DNA of 17,342 nucleotides from Streptomyces sp. NRRL S-31 (lineage in GTDB: Bacteria; Actinomycetota; Actinomycetes; Streptomycetales; Streptomycetaceae): NCBI RefSeq assembly GCF_000718775.1, contig NZ_JOCB01000136.1, positions 1-17,342 on the forward strand, given 5' to 3'. Shown here piece by piece: positions 1 to 12,000 of this stretch. How positions within the stretch are numbered: position 1 is the stretch's first letter; every line of letters starts with the position of its first letter. The notes beneath the pieces are model-generated. The model was not told the origin of the DNA and ran no database searches. It was given only the letters and a program-made list of their open reading frames with translations. Position numbers and translations under genes: made by a program.

Positions 1-3000
1 CCGTGAACGAGCTGGCGGCCCTGGGCCTGCCCGTCAAGGGTGGATCCGTCCAGGTCAGGATGGCCGACACCGGACAGTCGATGGCCGACGGCCTCCGGAA
101 GGCGTATGCGGACGCCGTGCGCGCCGACCAGCTCGGGACCGCCCAGAGACTGGCCAGGGCGCTGGCCTTCCACGGGGTGCCGGCCCCGGCAGTGCAGCGG
201 GAGGACACCGGTTCCACCGGCACCCGTGCGGACGGCCCGGCCGCCGACGGGACGGCGGACCGGGCCGGGGCCGCCTTCACACCGCTACCCGCGTCCGACG
301 AGGACGTGCGGGCCATCCACTACCTGGGCGCCTCCGAGGAGTTCGAGAGGCGGCTGGCGGACCACATCATGACGGGCATGCCCGCCGTGCGGGACCACAT
401 CCGCGCACTGACGGAGGCCGCCTGGTCGTACGTATGGCGGAAGAGGCCCGAAGACCTGACGGCGTTCGGGCGCAGCGCCCCCGCGGTTCCGGGCGCGGTC
501 GGTACCGATCTGACGGTGCTCGCCGCCACGGTGCGGGAGGGCAACCTGCGCGAGCTCGTCTCCATGCTGACCGCCCTCGTCGGCACGAGCGGCATCCTCC
601 GCTTCGAGCATCCTCCCGAGCTGAAGGCGCAGCGGACACAACGCGAGCAGGGCGAGAAGCGCCGCACCGCGCAGCGGCCCGACGAGGTACGACCGCCGTT
701 GAGCGCGGCCGAACGGGCCTTCGCGGTCCTCCGCGGCGGGGACGGCCGCGAGCGGCTGCGGTGGGTACGCGGTGAGGACCACACCCGGCTGCCCTTCGCG
801 GGCGAACTGCATCAGCGGTCGAAGGAAGCGGGGGGCCTGGTCAGCACCGGACTCTCCGGCAACACCTGGAACCTGCTCGCGGTGGCCAGGTACGTCGCGC
901 GGAAGACGGACTTCCCCGTCGACATGCGGACGGTCCGGCTGGCCGCCGTCGGCGTGCTCGTCGGCGTCGGCCACCACACCATGCACGAGGTCATGCTCAC
1001 CGCGCAGATGTGGGACCGGGCGCAGGGCGGCGTCTACGGGCTGGACTACGACAACGACGTCCGGCGGTACCGGCGCCTCGCACCACTGACCGAGGAGGAA
1101 CTCCGCCGCCACGTGGCCCTGGACGGCCTGTTCCCCGACGAGCACGCGCGCCTGCCCGGCGACACCGCCACCTTGGCGACGGCCACCGCCGGTGAGGGCG
1201 ACGCGGCCGCCGTACAAGCCGGGTGGACCGGTGCGGCCTGGGTCATGGCCATGCTGCGCCAGCCGTTCGTCGGCATGGCGAGAACCGACCACGCCATGAC
1301 GGCCGGCCTGTCGAAGGCCTTGGAACAGTATCCGGGGGACCCGCGGCTGCTGGAGGCGCTGAGCACCTACACCGGTGCCGTCCCGGGGGGGAGGGCTGCG
1401 GAGCGGGTGGGGGCGGGACCCGCCGGCGTGCGCGCCTCCGTCCCCGCCGGCACCCCGGGGGAGAGCGCCACCCAGGAGACCCCGGCGCAGGCCGACTCCG
1501 CGCACGGGACCGGCCGCCCCGGCGACCCCGCACGGGAACAGGGACGGGACGCACCCGCTGACACGGTGCCGGGGCAGGACCCCGGAGACGACACCGTGCC
1601 GCGCGCCCCCTGGTACGCGCGGCACGGCATGCTCGGCGAGGGCGCGGTGCGCGGCGTGGCGACGTGGACCCCGGAGCAGGCCGACGCGGCGGCCGGACAG
1701 GCCCTCGAAGGCTTCGACGATCCGGCGCTGGCCGCGCACCTGAGGCCGGCGCTCGCCACCGCTCTGCGCACCACCGACCCGACCGCCTGGTCGGACCTGC
1801 TGCGCCGGGGCGTCCACCACGCCGTCCCCGCCGGCGCCGGACGACCCGCCCGGCTCGTCTGGCTCAAGCCCGCGCTCGAGAACGCCAGGCCGACCCGGCA
1901 CGTCACCGAGGACGGGGACGTGCGCACCTACGGCGTCCGGTTCGCCGCCAAGTCGGTGTCGGCCGAGCAGTCCCGGTCCGTCACGGACGCCGTCGCCTTC
2001 GGCGTGCTCACGGCTCTCACCCTGACCTCCGCCGTCGCCTCCGCGGCCGTCCCCGGCGTACCCGCGGTGCGGGGCGAGGCGGAGAACGCCGTCGTCCGAG
2101 GCGTCCACCGGACGGTGATCGCCGGACACAGCACCATGGTCGCGGAAACCACCGGCTTCGACGCGGACGTCGTCTTCCGGGTGTACGTCGACGGGCAGGA
2201 CGGCCGCACGCTGCGTCCCGTCGACCGGGGCCTGGTGGCCGACTTCCCGGCCGCGCACTCCACGGCCGGCGAGCCCGCTCCCTCCCTCGCCGATCCGCCC
2301 CCGCCCGCCCCCACCGCCGACGCCCGCACGGCGCCGCCCCGTCTGCACCGCCCGGTCGTCCACGCCCTCGACATGACGCCCGTCGCCCTGGACGTGCAGA
2401 GGCGTCTGCTCGATGCCCGGCTGGGCCCGGACGCGGTGCGGAGCATCATGGCGCGGCTGGACATCCTGAGCGAGGAGGTCCGCAAACGCGGGCTCACCGC
2501 GCTGGGCGCCGGATACTCCGACCGCGCCGTCCGGGTCGGCGCAGTGCTGCCCGGCCTGGGCACGGACGTCCGGGTCACCCTCCGGGTGACCGGCGTCCGG
2601 CTGGAGTACCTCGGCCGGACGCCGCCGGTGAAGATCCGCGAGGACCTGGGCGTGGGGTCGGCGTTCGTCAGCGGCCGCAGCGGCGAGAGCTCCGTCTCGG
2701 TCACCGCCGGGGCCAGCCTCATGGGCCTGGCGGCCCCCGCGACGCACGCCCCCGGACACCACGCGGCCACCAGCGGACAGTTCCCCATGGCCCTGCTCAC
2801 CGTCGGCTCGAAGAGTTCCTGGCACCAGAAGGAGACCGTCCAGACCGGGCGCCACACCGTCCTCACCACCACCGAGGACGAAGCCCGCTACCGGGCCGGC
2901 CTCAGTGTGCTCGTCGAGCTGTCCTCCCGCTCCCACCCTCGGCTGTCCGACGCCCCCCGCACCGTGGAAGTGACCGCCGACCTCGGCGTCCCCTGGTGGG

Positions 3001-6000
3001 GCGGGGAGGGCGCGGCAGAGTTCGAGGAGGAGGCCCTCGGGCAGGTGCGCAGCCCGGAGGTGCTGTGGACGTTGCAGCACCGTCCCCCGGCCGCGGCGGC
3101 GCCGGTCGCCGACGCGCCGCACGTACGGCGGCTGCTCGATGTCGCCGGTGCCGGGCCCGACCGTGCGCCGACGCCCCCGGCCCCGCCCGTCGAGGCGGCC
3201 CCGCCGGCGCCGAGCCCGCGGGAACCCCTGTACCTGGCCACCCGGCGCGGACTGCCGCCGCTCGCCGTGGCCGCCGCGCTCCCCGGCGCCGAACACGTCG
3301 TGGACTCCCTGCGCGCGGCCGCCCGGGACCTCGCCCGGCGCACCCGGATGAGCCCCGCCCGCCGGGACGCGCTCCTCGAGCACATCGAGCTGCACGCCGG
3401 CCCGGACGCGCTGCTCGGCGACCTGACCGACGCGCTCACCGGCATCGACCACACCGTGGGCGACGTCGAGTTCGGCATACGCGCGCGGCTGCTGGACACC
3501 GTGCGGGTCACCACGCACCCCACGACCCTCAACACCCGGGTGTCCACGAGCCGCACGGTGACCGGCGGCACCGGCCACAGCCTGTTCGCACGCGGTTCCC
3601 TGGGCGGCGTCACCCGTATCTCCCTCGCCGGCGGGGTGCGCATCCAGGCGGGCGTCGGCAGGCTCGAGGGCGGCGGCACCTTCCGCTCCGGCACCGGCTT
3701 CGGCACCACCGCCGGCTCCTACGAGCGCGTCGAGACGGAGGGACCGGTCGACCGGCACGTCATCCGGGTCGGCTACGACGTGTTCCTCGGGGCCAGGGGC
3801 CACAAGACCGAGCGGTGGTCGCTGGACCGCCCCGAACTCACCGCCCACGTCCTCGTACCGCACCAGGTCGTGCCCCGTACCCCCGTCACCGGGGCCGACG
3901 CACGGGCCGCGGGCACGCTGCGCCGCGCCGGCCGGTCCGCCCCCCGCGACCAGGCAGCCCTCGACCTGTCCTCGGGCACCTCCGGCGTCTACCCGACGTT
4001 CCTCGACGCACCGGTGCTACGGGAGACGGTGGCCGGCCTCTACGCCCGCACGGCGGGCGGCGCCGCCCTGCCGCCCGACGTGGCCGCGCGGCTGACCCCG
4101 CGCGCCCTGGCCGCCGACCTGGACGCGCTCACCCGCCCCGGCGGAACGGAGATCGTCCACCGGACGGCCGACGGCGAGTACGTCGCCCTGCGCCTGGAAC
4201 TCACCCCGCTGCGGCCGCGCCTGGAGGAGCCCGCGGGCGAGGTGGAGATCGAGCACTACGCCAAGTCCGCCGTCCGGCACACCTCGGTGCGGGGCGTCGA
4301 CCGCGCCGCGCAGATCCTCGGCGGTCCCCAGTTCCAGTTCCGGTACGGCTCCGACTCGGGCGGCGACGTCGAGATCAGCGACGGCCACCTCACCGGGGCC
4401 GAGTCGGGGCGGCACGGCGGGGTGCCCGGCGGCCGTGTCACCGTGATGGCCTACGCCTCCGCGGAGGTGCACCAGGGCGTCCGCCGGACCACGGACGACG
4501 GCGTCATCCACATCACCCGGACCACCGACTCCGGCCCCAAGCGGCTGGTCACCGCCGACGGCGGATGGCGGATCGAACTGGTCAGGTCCCGGGGGAGCGA
4601 GGGCCGTGCCAGGGTCCTCGACAGCGTGGAGCGGCACATCACCGTCACGGACCACCTGACCCTGATCGTCCCCGAACGCCGGATCACCGACCTCCTGCCC
4701 CCGGCGGGCGGCCGGGAGGGGGCCGGGACGGTCCAGGACACCCCCGTCACCCGCGGTTACCTGGGCGGCCTGCTGCCGCGCAACGCCGCGCACGCCGAGG
4801 TGCTGCAAGGCGACCAGGTGGCGCGGACCGTCGTCGAGCGGCTGCGCGCGCACGGTCTGCTGGCCGCCCCGGTCGACGGCCGGCCGCTGCCCGTCGAGCC
4901 GCTGCGCCACTGGGCGGAGCAGACGTTCGGCTCACCGGCGCTGGCCGCCGGGTTCGGCGCCACGCTCGGCAGCGGACTCACCGCGTCGTTCGTCCTGCCG
5001 GGCTTCGCCGGCGCGCGACGGGTGGTGTGGGTACGGGTGCGGGTGGAGGAGGTGTTGCCTGCCCGGTCCGGCGCCCACCGCCCGGAGATCACCCACACCC
5101 TGCGCAACGAGGGGGTGCGCGAGGAGCGGACCAGCGAGCGCGGCGGCTACGCGACCGGCGTCGGCGGTGTGATCACCGGCCGCGGCGGCACCCACGACGC
5201 GAACGCGGGCGAGCAGGGCCACGCCGGTGCCGACCTCTCGGCCGGCTACGCGGTGGGCCGCACCGTGGAGGAGTCCCGGTCCGGGAAGGTCCTCGACATC
5301 CACCGCACCAGCCCCCGGGACAAGGGGGCCGCACCCGGCACCGGGGGCGCGCAGGAGATGACACATCCGCTGCGGTACCGGGTCGAGGTGGGCGTCACCC
5401 ACCAGAGCGCCGAAGCCGTCCGCCTGCTCTCCCGGGGCGCCGCGTTCATGGCGGGCGCCGTCGCCCGGACGGTGGGCCTGCGCCCCGCGACGCTGCCGTG
5501 GTCGCGGCCGTTCGACTGGCAGGAGTCGGACGTCGTCGACGGCACCGTCCGGCTGCTGGTGCCCCGGTACCTGACCGAGGAGACGGGCCCGGTGACATCG
5601 CCGCGGGCGCCGTTCCGCCGCGCCGTGGGGAACGACCCGCGCTGGGTCCCGCCGGGCGCCGCCCCCGCGCCGGTCACCGGACTGGCGGAGAACCTGCACG
5701 TCTGGGACGTGCCGGCCGCCGACGCGGTCAGGCGCTGGGCGGCCGTCGCCGCCGGGCGGCCCAGCGCGTACCCGGACGAGGTCCTGCGGGCCACGGCCGA
5801 CGGCCGGCTGCCCCGGGAAGCGGACGGTGAACACCTCGCGCCGCCCGCCCGCGCGCGGTACGACCTGCACACCAGCCCCGAGACGCTGGCCGTTCGCGGC
5901 TCCGGCCTGTGGGAGGGTGACGGCCACGCCATCACGGTGGACGGCCGCACGGTCCGTGCCCGCCTGGTGGCGACGGGGGTGGAGTTCGGCCCCGAGAGGC

Positions 6001-9000
6001 AGCAGAAGGCCCGCGTCTACAGCCAGGACGACGAGGAGCACGAGAGCGCGCAGGAGAGTTTCCGGGGCGTCCACCGCGGCGGCGGCCCGGAGGCCGGCGG
6101 CGGTTCGGACGACGTGGCGCTGCTGAACCGCGACCCCTACGAGCGCGGCACCGGCCGCGAGGACAGGCTCGCCTCGGGCGCGGCCGGGACCGACGAGCAC
6201 AACAGGGAGAGCGTCACCCCCTACCGCCACGTCACCCTCGACGTGGACGTCCACCTGCGCGGCCCCAGGGGCACCCTGGTCGTCTCGGTCCCCCGCGGCG
6301 TCACCGGCATGATCCGGGTGAAGGACGGCCGGCTCGTGGGCGACCTGGACCGGCTGCTCGAACCGCTGTCGGCGGCGCCGGCCGCAGCGGGCGCCGCCGT
6401 GTCCGGGAACGGTGCCGCGAGCGCCGCTGTGCCCGCGTCGACCGACGCGGCCGCGGTGTCCGATGCCGTCGTCGATGCCGCCGCGTCCGATGCCGTCGCG
6501 ACCGAGACCGCCGCGGACGGTGCCATCGCGGTGTCCGGTGCCGCCACCGTGACCGACGCCGTCCGCACCGCCGCGGGCGGGCCGGCCGGCCTCGTGCCCG
6601 CCGACGACGGCACTGCGTCCGCGTCCGCCGCCCCCGCGGACGGGATCGCCGCCCCGGTACCCGCTGCCGCCGCGGCCGAGACCGCGGCCGAACCCGTGGC
6701 CGAGACCGCGGCGGAAGGCGGGACGGAAGGCGAAACGGCGCCGCGGATGTCCGCCGCGACCCGTTCCGGGGAGCAGGCAGCCGAGCAGCCCGCCCCGGCG
6801 CAGGCAGGCGACCGGCCGGAGGCGGCGGAGGCCACGGCGCCGCCGACCGGGGCGACCGCGTCGCCGGAACCCGGGGACGACGAGGCCCTCGGCACGTCGC
6901 AGGACGGGCCGCGCGTCCTGTCGGAGCGGGCCCTGGGCAAGCGGCGCGCGGTCGACGCCCGGACGTCGGACCGGCATCCCGAGCAGGCAGCGGCTCCGGA
7001 CGGCACCGCCGGACGGCGGCCCGTGACGGCGGGAGAGCCGGGCACCTCGGAACCGGGCACCCCGGAACCGGGCACCCCGGAACCGGGCACCCCGGAACCG
7101 GTCACCCCGGAACCGGACGCCTCCGGACGGAGCGAGGACGCCGGTCACGCGCCGGTGCCGTCCACGGCGCCGACCCGTTCCGGCGCCGAGCCCGGCGGGA
7201 CGGCCACCGCCGCGCGGGAGCGGGCCGTGGCGCCGTCCCGCACGGCCGGGCAGGAACCGGGAGCGTCCGGCGACCCGGCCGCCCCGCTCCCCGTCCGGCG
7301 GATCCGCGACCTGGACCCGCACGCGCTGACCCTCGCCGTCCCCCGGTCGGGGCTGCCCGCCATGCCCGAGGTCGTACGCGCGGTCGAGGAGCTGGCCGCC
7401 CGCCGGGGACACCGGCTGTCCCCAAGAGCCCTGGAGGGGCTGCCCGGCACCCTGCTGCTCAACTACCGCTACCTCGGTGCCGGATTCATCCTCGGGCTGG
7501 ACGGCGTCGAGCTGCGCATCCGGCTGGAGACGGCGGACCCGCTGCTGGTGCCCCGGGCGGCCGGCGCCTACGACGGCCGGTCCCTGGCCCTCGTCCCCGA
7601 GGAGGACGAACCGGACACCGCCTCCGTGACCACGGAGGGCGGCAGCGCGTCGGACACCGGGAAAGCCCCGGACCGGCCCCTGGGCCGCTTCCCCGAGCCC
7701 GAGGAGGCGAAGCCGTTCCACGCCAACGAGGCGGTCAACAGCCTGATCACCCCCGGCGCCGTCGTGAAGGGGTACTCGGCTCCCACGGAGGCCTTCCGCG
7801 TCAACGGCGCCGCCTCGTTCGGCATCGGCGTCGGCCGGATCGGCCTCGGCGTCTCGCAGGCCTACGCCACGAGCCGCAGCACCACCACGGTCTCCGACGC
7901 GGAGCAGGGCCGCGTCGCCGTGGCCAAGACGGACTCGGAGATGGTGGCCCTCAGGGCCACCTGGCGGATCGCCCTGCGCACCGGCACCGAGCAGACCGGA
8001 ACCGACGACGCCCCGGTCACCGTGGAGGCGGCCGAGACCGACCGGCTCCTGGTCCAGGTGCCGCAGTACTACCTCGAACCCGCACCGGCGCGGCAGGTCG
8101 TCGCCGACGGCGACCGGGTCCGCGAACTGCTCGAACAGGTGCCGCCGGTGCACTTCGCCGCCGGTCTGACCGGGCTGCCCGAACTCTTCGACGGCATCGT
8201 CGCCCTGCTGCGGGAGCAGGGCCTGTCCCTGCGGGTCGGCAGCGCCACGCGTGACGAACTGGTGCAGAAGCTCTGGGACCTCGAGGCGCACCTCGAGGAG
8301 GCGGCGGGCTCCGGCTACCTGATCACGCTCCACAACCGGTACGGACAGCCCCGGGCGACCGTCCTGGTGCGCAGCGAACGCAGCGGCGTGCCCGTCCTGG
8401 TCGGCGCGGTCAGCGACAAGGCGGCGGTAGAGGACGTCAGGACGGCGATCGCCGGTGTCGGCAGCGGCGACACCAAGGCCGCGTCGACCCGCTTCGCCCT
8501 GTCGGGTTCCGCCTCCCCGCTTCCCGCGGGACCCAACATCTCCCTCGAACTGGCCCGCGCGTACTCCACCAGCGTCGCTCTCGGCGTCGGCCGCACCGGT
8601 CTCAGCGTGGAGGTGCTGCGGGTGAAGGAGACCGCCGGCTACCGGGTGGGCTGGACGCACACCGCGGTCGTGTCCGTGGCCGGCCGCGGCCGGCGGACGA
8701 CGGATGCCGTACCCGGCGAGGGCCACCTGCGGGTCCCGGTGGCCGACGCGTTCCGCCACGGCCTGCCGGTCGGGGAGGAGGCACTGGCCGACGAGGACGG
8801 CCCCGCCGCGCCGGCCGTCCGGACCACCCCCGCCGCGCCCGCCTCCGCCGCCCGGTCCGGCACGTCCGGTACGTCCTCGACGGGAACGGCCGGCGCCCCG
8901 CGGGCCGTACCGGAGACCACCGAGCTGCGCCGCACACGCGGGGCGCACGACGAGGGCCTGGAGCGGCTGCCGGCGCACGCGGCCTCCGGCCGCGGTTTCG

Positions 9001-12000
9001 GCACGGGCATCCTCACCGTCGGCAAGGACACCGCCCGCGCACTGCACGACCTCGTCTACGAAGCGGCGCGCGGGGGCGGATACGTTCCGGCCGATCCCGA
9101 GGCACCGCTGAGCCGGCGCGACCTCGGCGACACACTGCTGCGGCACCAGCTCGAGAACCAGCGGATCCTCGCCAAGTTCCTCAACCCGCGGGCGCTGGGC
9201 GTCCACGAGTCCGTGATCAGGCAGGACGGCCTGCTCCTGGAACTGGTGGTCCCGACCAGCTCGCTCGGCGTCATCACGGGCACGAGGGTCCTGTCCGTCC
9301 TGATCAAGGCCAGGCCCACCCCCGGGACGGAGCCGGAGTTCCGGGGCACGACCGACGCGTACACGCTCGTCCACCTCGACATCGGCCAGGACACCGCCCG
9401 GTTCTCGGAGAGCAGCAGCAAGCGGACCAGCTTCTCCGCGGGCCTCCGGGGCACCGACGGAGTCCTCCGCAGCGGCGGGTTCGGCGCGAGCGGCATGCTG
9501 CAGTCCGGCGTGGCCCAGTCCCGCAACCGCCTCACCAGCCTGCCCACACTCCAGGAGTACGGCGGGGCCGACAACCGGGTGTTCAGCCTCCACGAGGACT
9601 ACGAGGCCCTCTTCCACGAGACCCGCAACGGGCTGAGCGGCCTGGACCGGCGCGCCCCGGGCACGTACGGGCACTGGTGGCCGCCGCGCAGCATCCCGCT
9701 GCCCCGGCAGCAGGCCACGGTCCTGCTGTACCCGGTCGGCAGGCCGCAGGGCCAGGCGGCGGCCGTTCCGACTCCGCCCAGGCTGCTGGAGCACGGCGTG
9801 GTCCACTACGTCGACACCACCGGCCTGTACGACGCGGTGGTCGCGGCCGTCCCCGACACCGCGGGGCGCCCGGGCGGCCCCGCCGAGAAGTTCCTTCGCA
9901 CCCTGCTGGGACCGCTCACCATCCGCACGCACCTGCCCGAGCTGCTCACCGACGGCATCTCCACCGACCAGGTCTTCGAGGCCGGGTTCGTGCGCAACGA
10001 GCACGCCGCCGTGCACGTGTCGGCCGAGCTGGGCGCCTCGACCTTCGTGGGCGCCACGTCGGAGCCGTTCGTCTCGGGGAACATCGCACTGGGGCTGACC
10101 CAGGCCAACAACGAGCAGAGCGACTCCCGAGGCGTCCAGCTGACCCTCCCCAGCATCACCCTCGGCGGGGTGGTGAGCGGCAGCGCGTCCGTGCAGGGCG
10201 GCCTGGACGCCGCCTGGGGGCGGCAGTGGAACGCCGCCACCGTCACGGAGACGACCGGCGCCACCGAGGAGATCAGACTCCCGAGCCTGGGGCACCGGCC
10301 CGTGTACTTCTACCGCGCCCAGGCCACCTACGCACTCGACGTCCTGCGGCAGGAATCGGCCAAGCTGCTGCCCACCCGGTCCCGGTCCGGGACGACGACG
10401 GTGCGCGACCGCGAAGTGGTCTACGGGGTGCCGGAGTGGGTGGCGCTGAGCGCCTACGGCCGCGGCGAGCTGCCCGTGCCCGACCGGCAGCTCGTCGACG
10501 TGATGAACGCCTGGAGCCGGGGAGAGGTCCGGCTCGGCGGCGACACCGTCGCCGCCCTCCTGGTGCGCTGGACGGACACCACGCCCGACCCGGTGGACAC
10601 CGCGTCCGCCGACCCGCTGACCAGGCTCACCGCGTCCCGGGCCGAGCTGGCCGACCTGCTGTGGGACATGCACCGTGCCGGCGAACTGCCCGTCCAGGAC
10701 GACGGGGTCCTGCGTGCCTTCGCGGACCGGTTCGGCAAGTCCGCACCCGACGGAAGCGTCCAGGCACCGCCGGCACCCGTGCCCGACGGGCCCAGGACCG
10801 GGCTGCCCGACTACCTCACCCGTGAGGGCAGCCGGCTCCTCGGCCACAGCGCGGTCCACGAGGTGGTCTACGACGAACCCGGCAGGACGCCGCTGGCCGT
10901 CGTGACGGAGCTGGTGAACAGGGTGGCTCCCGGGGCCCTGAGCGCGAACCCCGAGGTGTGGAGCGCCGGGGGACGGCACATCGGCTCCCTTCAGGGGCTG
11001 CGCCCCGCACTGGAGGGCCTGCTGGGCGGCAAGCGGCCGTGGACGTTCGCCGAGGAACTGTTCTCCCCGGACGGGATGACCCTGTACTTCCCCACCACCG
11101 GGCTCCCCCGGGCCGGGCTGGGCCTGGAGATCGTCGGCCTGACGCTGCGCGCCGTCACCGGAGCCTTCGAGGTGGGGGAGTTCCTCCCGAACACCGGTCT
11201 GGAGCACTACCGGCACGGAGGCGCGACGACGTCCCGCACCGCCTCCCGGGACGCCACGGTGTCGGTGAGCGCCAGGTTCGGCGGCGGCGACGGCGACGGC
11301 GCCGGCTCCTTCGCCCTGATGAGCAGCGCGGGCATGGCCGCGGCCACGCACAGCGCGCTGAGCCGCGGCACCACGGAGACCAACGAGCAGACCGCGTACA
11401 CCTACGACCAGGGGACCTGGCGGGCCGACGCCCGCTTCGAGCTGCACGTGACGGCCGACGTCCTGAGGATGCGGCCGGGCTGGTCGCTGAACGACCTCAT
11501 CGCGTCCACCGTCCGCCGGCTGGGCACCAGCCCCCACTCGGCGTCCGGCGTCGTACGGGGCACCATCGCCCTGCAGGTGCCGAACGCCGTGGCCACGTTC
11601 CGGCCCGGGTACGGTCCGTTCCTCGCCCCGGACCCCCGGCCGCTGCCGCCGCTGCCCGGCGACGCCTACGTCACCGGTGTGTCGCTGGAGGAGATCCGCC
11701 CGGCGGCCGACGCCCTGTGGAAGCGGCTGTTCGGGGTCGACCCGCGGACCGACCGGGTACCGGTCAACAGCGCCGTCCTCCAGCTGTCGAACCCCACGCA
11801 GCTCGCGGCCCTCCTGCCACAGGCCCAGCGGGGCCCGGTCGTGCTGGGCAAGGCCCTGTTCGTGACCGGCCGGTCCGGTGAGCGGGCCGACCTGTCCCTG
11901 CGGCTGCACGGGTTCTCCCAGCTGAGGGTCCTCGGCCGGTTCGAGGGGGAGATCGGCACCGGACGCTACGGGAAGTCCCTGAACGCGACGACGGCGAGCG

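Noticed and set aside
3..5. GTG at the first in-frame codon as the start of the gene
   Set aside because: Only two bases precede it, so no ribosome binding site can be seen. The frame is open at the window edge and the N-terminal region of such giants is usually much longer.
1983..2063. Transmembrane segment or internal signal sequence (Val/Ala/Leu/Thr run, residues 661-687)
   Set aside because: It contains an Asp near its start, several Thr and Ser, and Pro near its end, and lies in the strand region of a beta module. A buried beta-sheet is more likely.
285..3863. Antisense gene of 1,192 codons
   Set aside because: Same in-register shadow effect. It ends at a sense CTA codon and has no domain character.
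1664..5830. Long + strand open frame (1,388 codons) offset from the main frame
   Set aside because: Its translation is almost all Arg, Pro, Gly and Ala with no fold pattern, as expected for an out-of-frame reading of GC-rich coding DNA. The main frame has structured protein through the same bases.
7041..7115. CRISPR array
   Set aside because: The 15-bp units are contiguous with no spacers and encode an in-frame pentapeptide.
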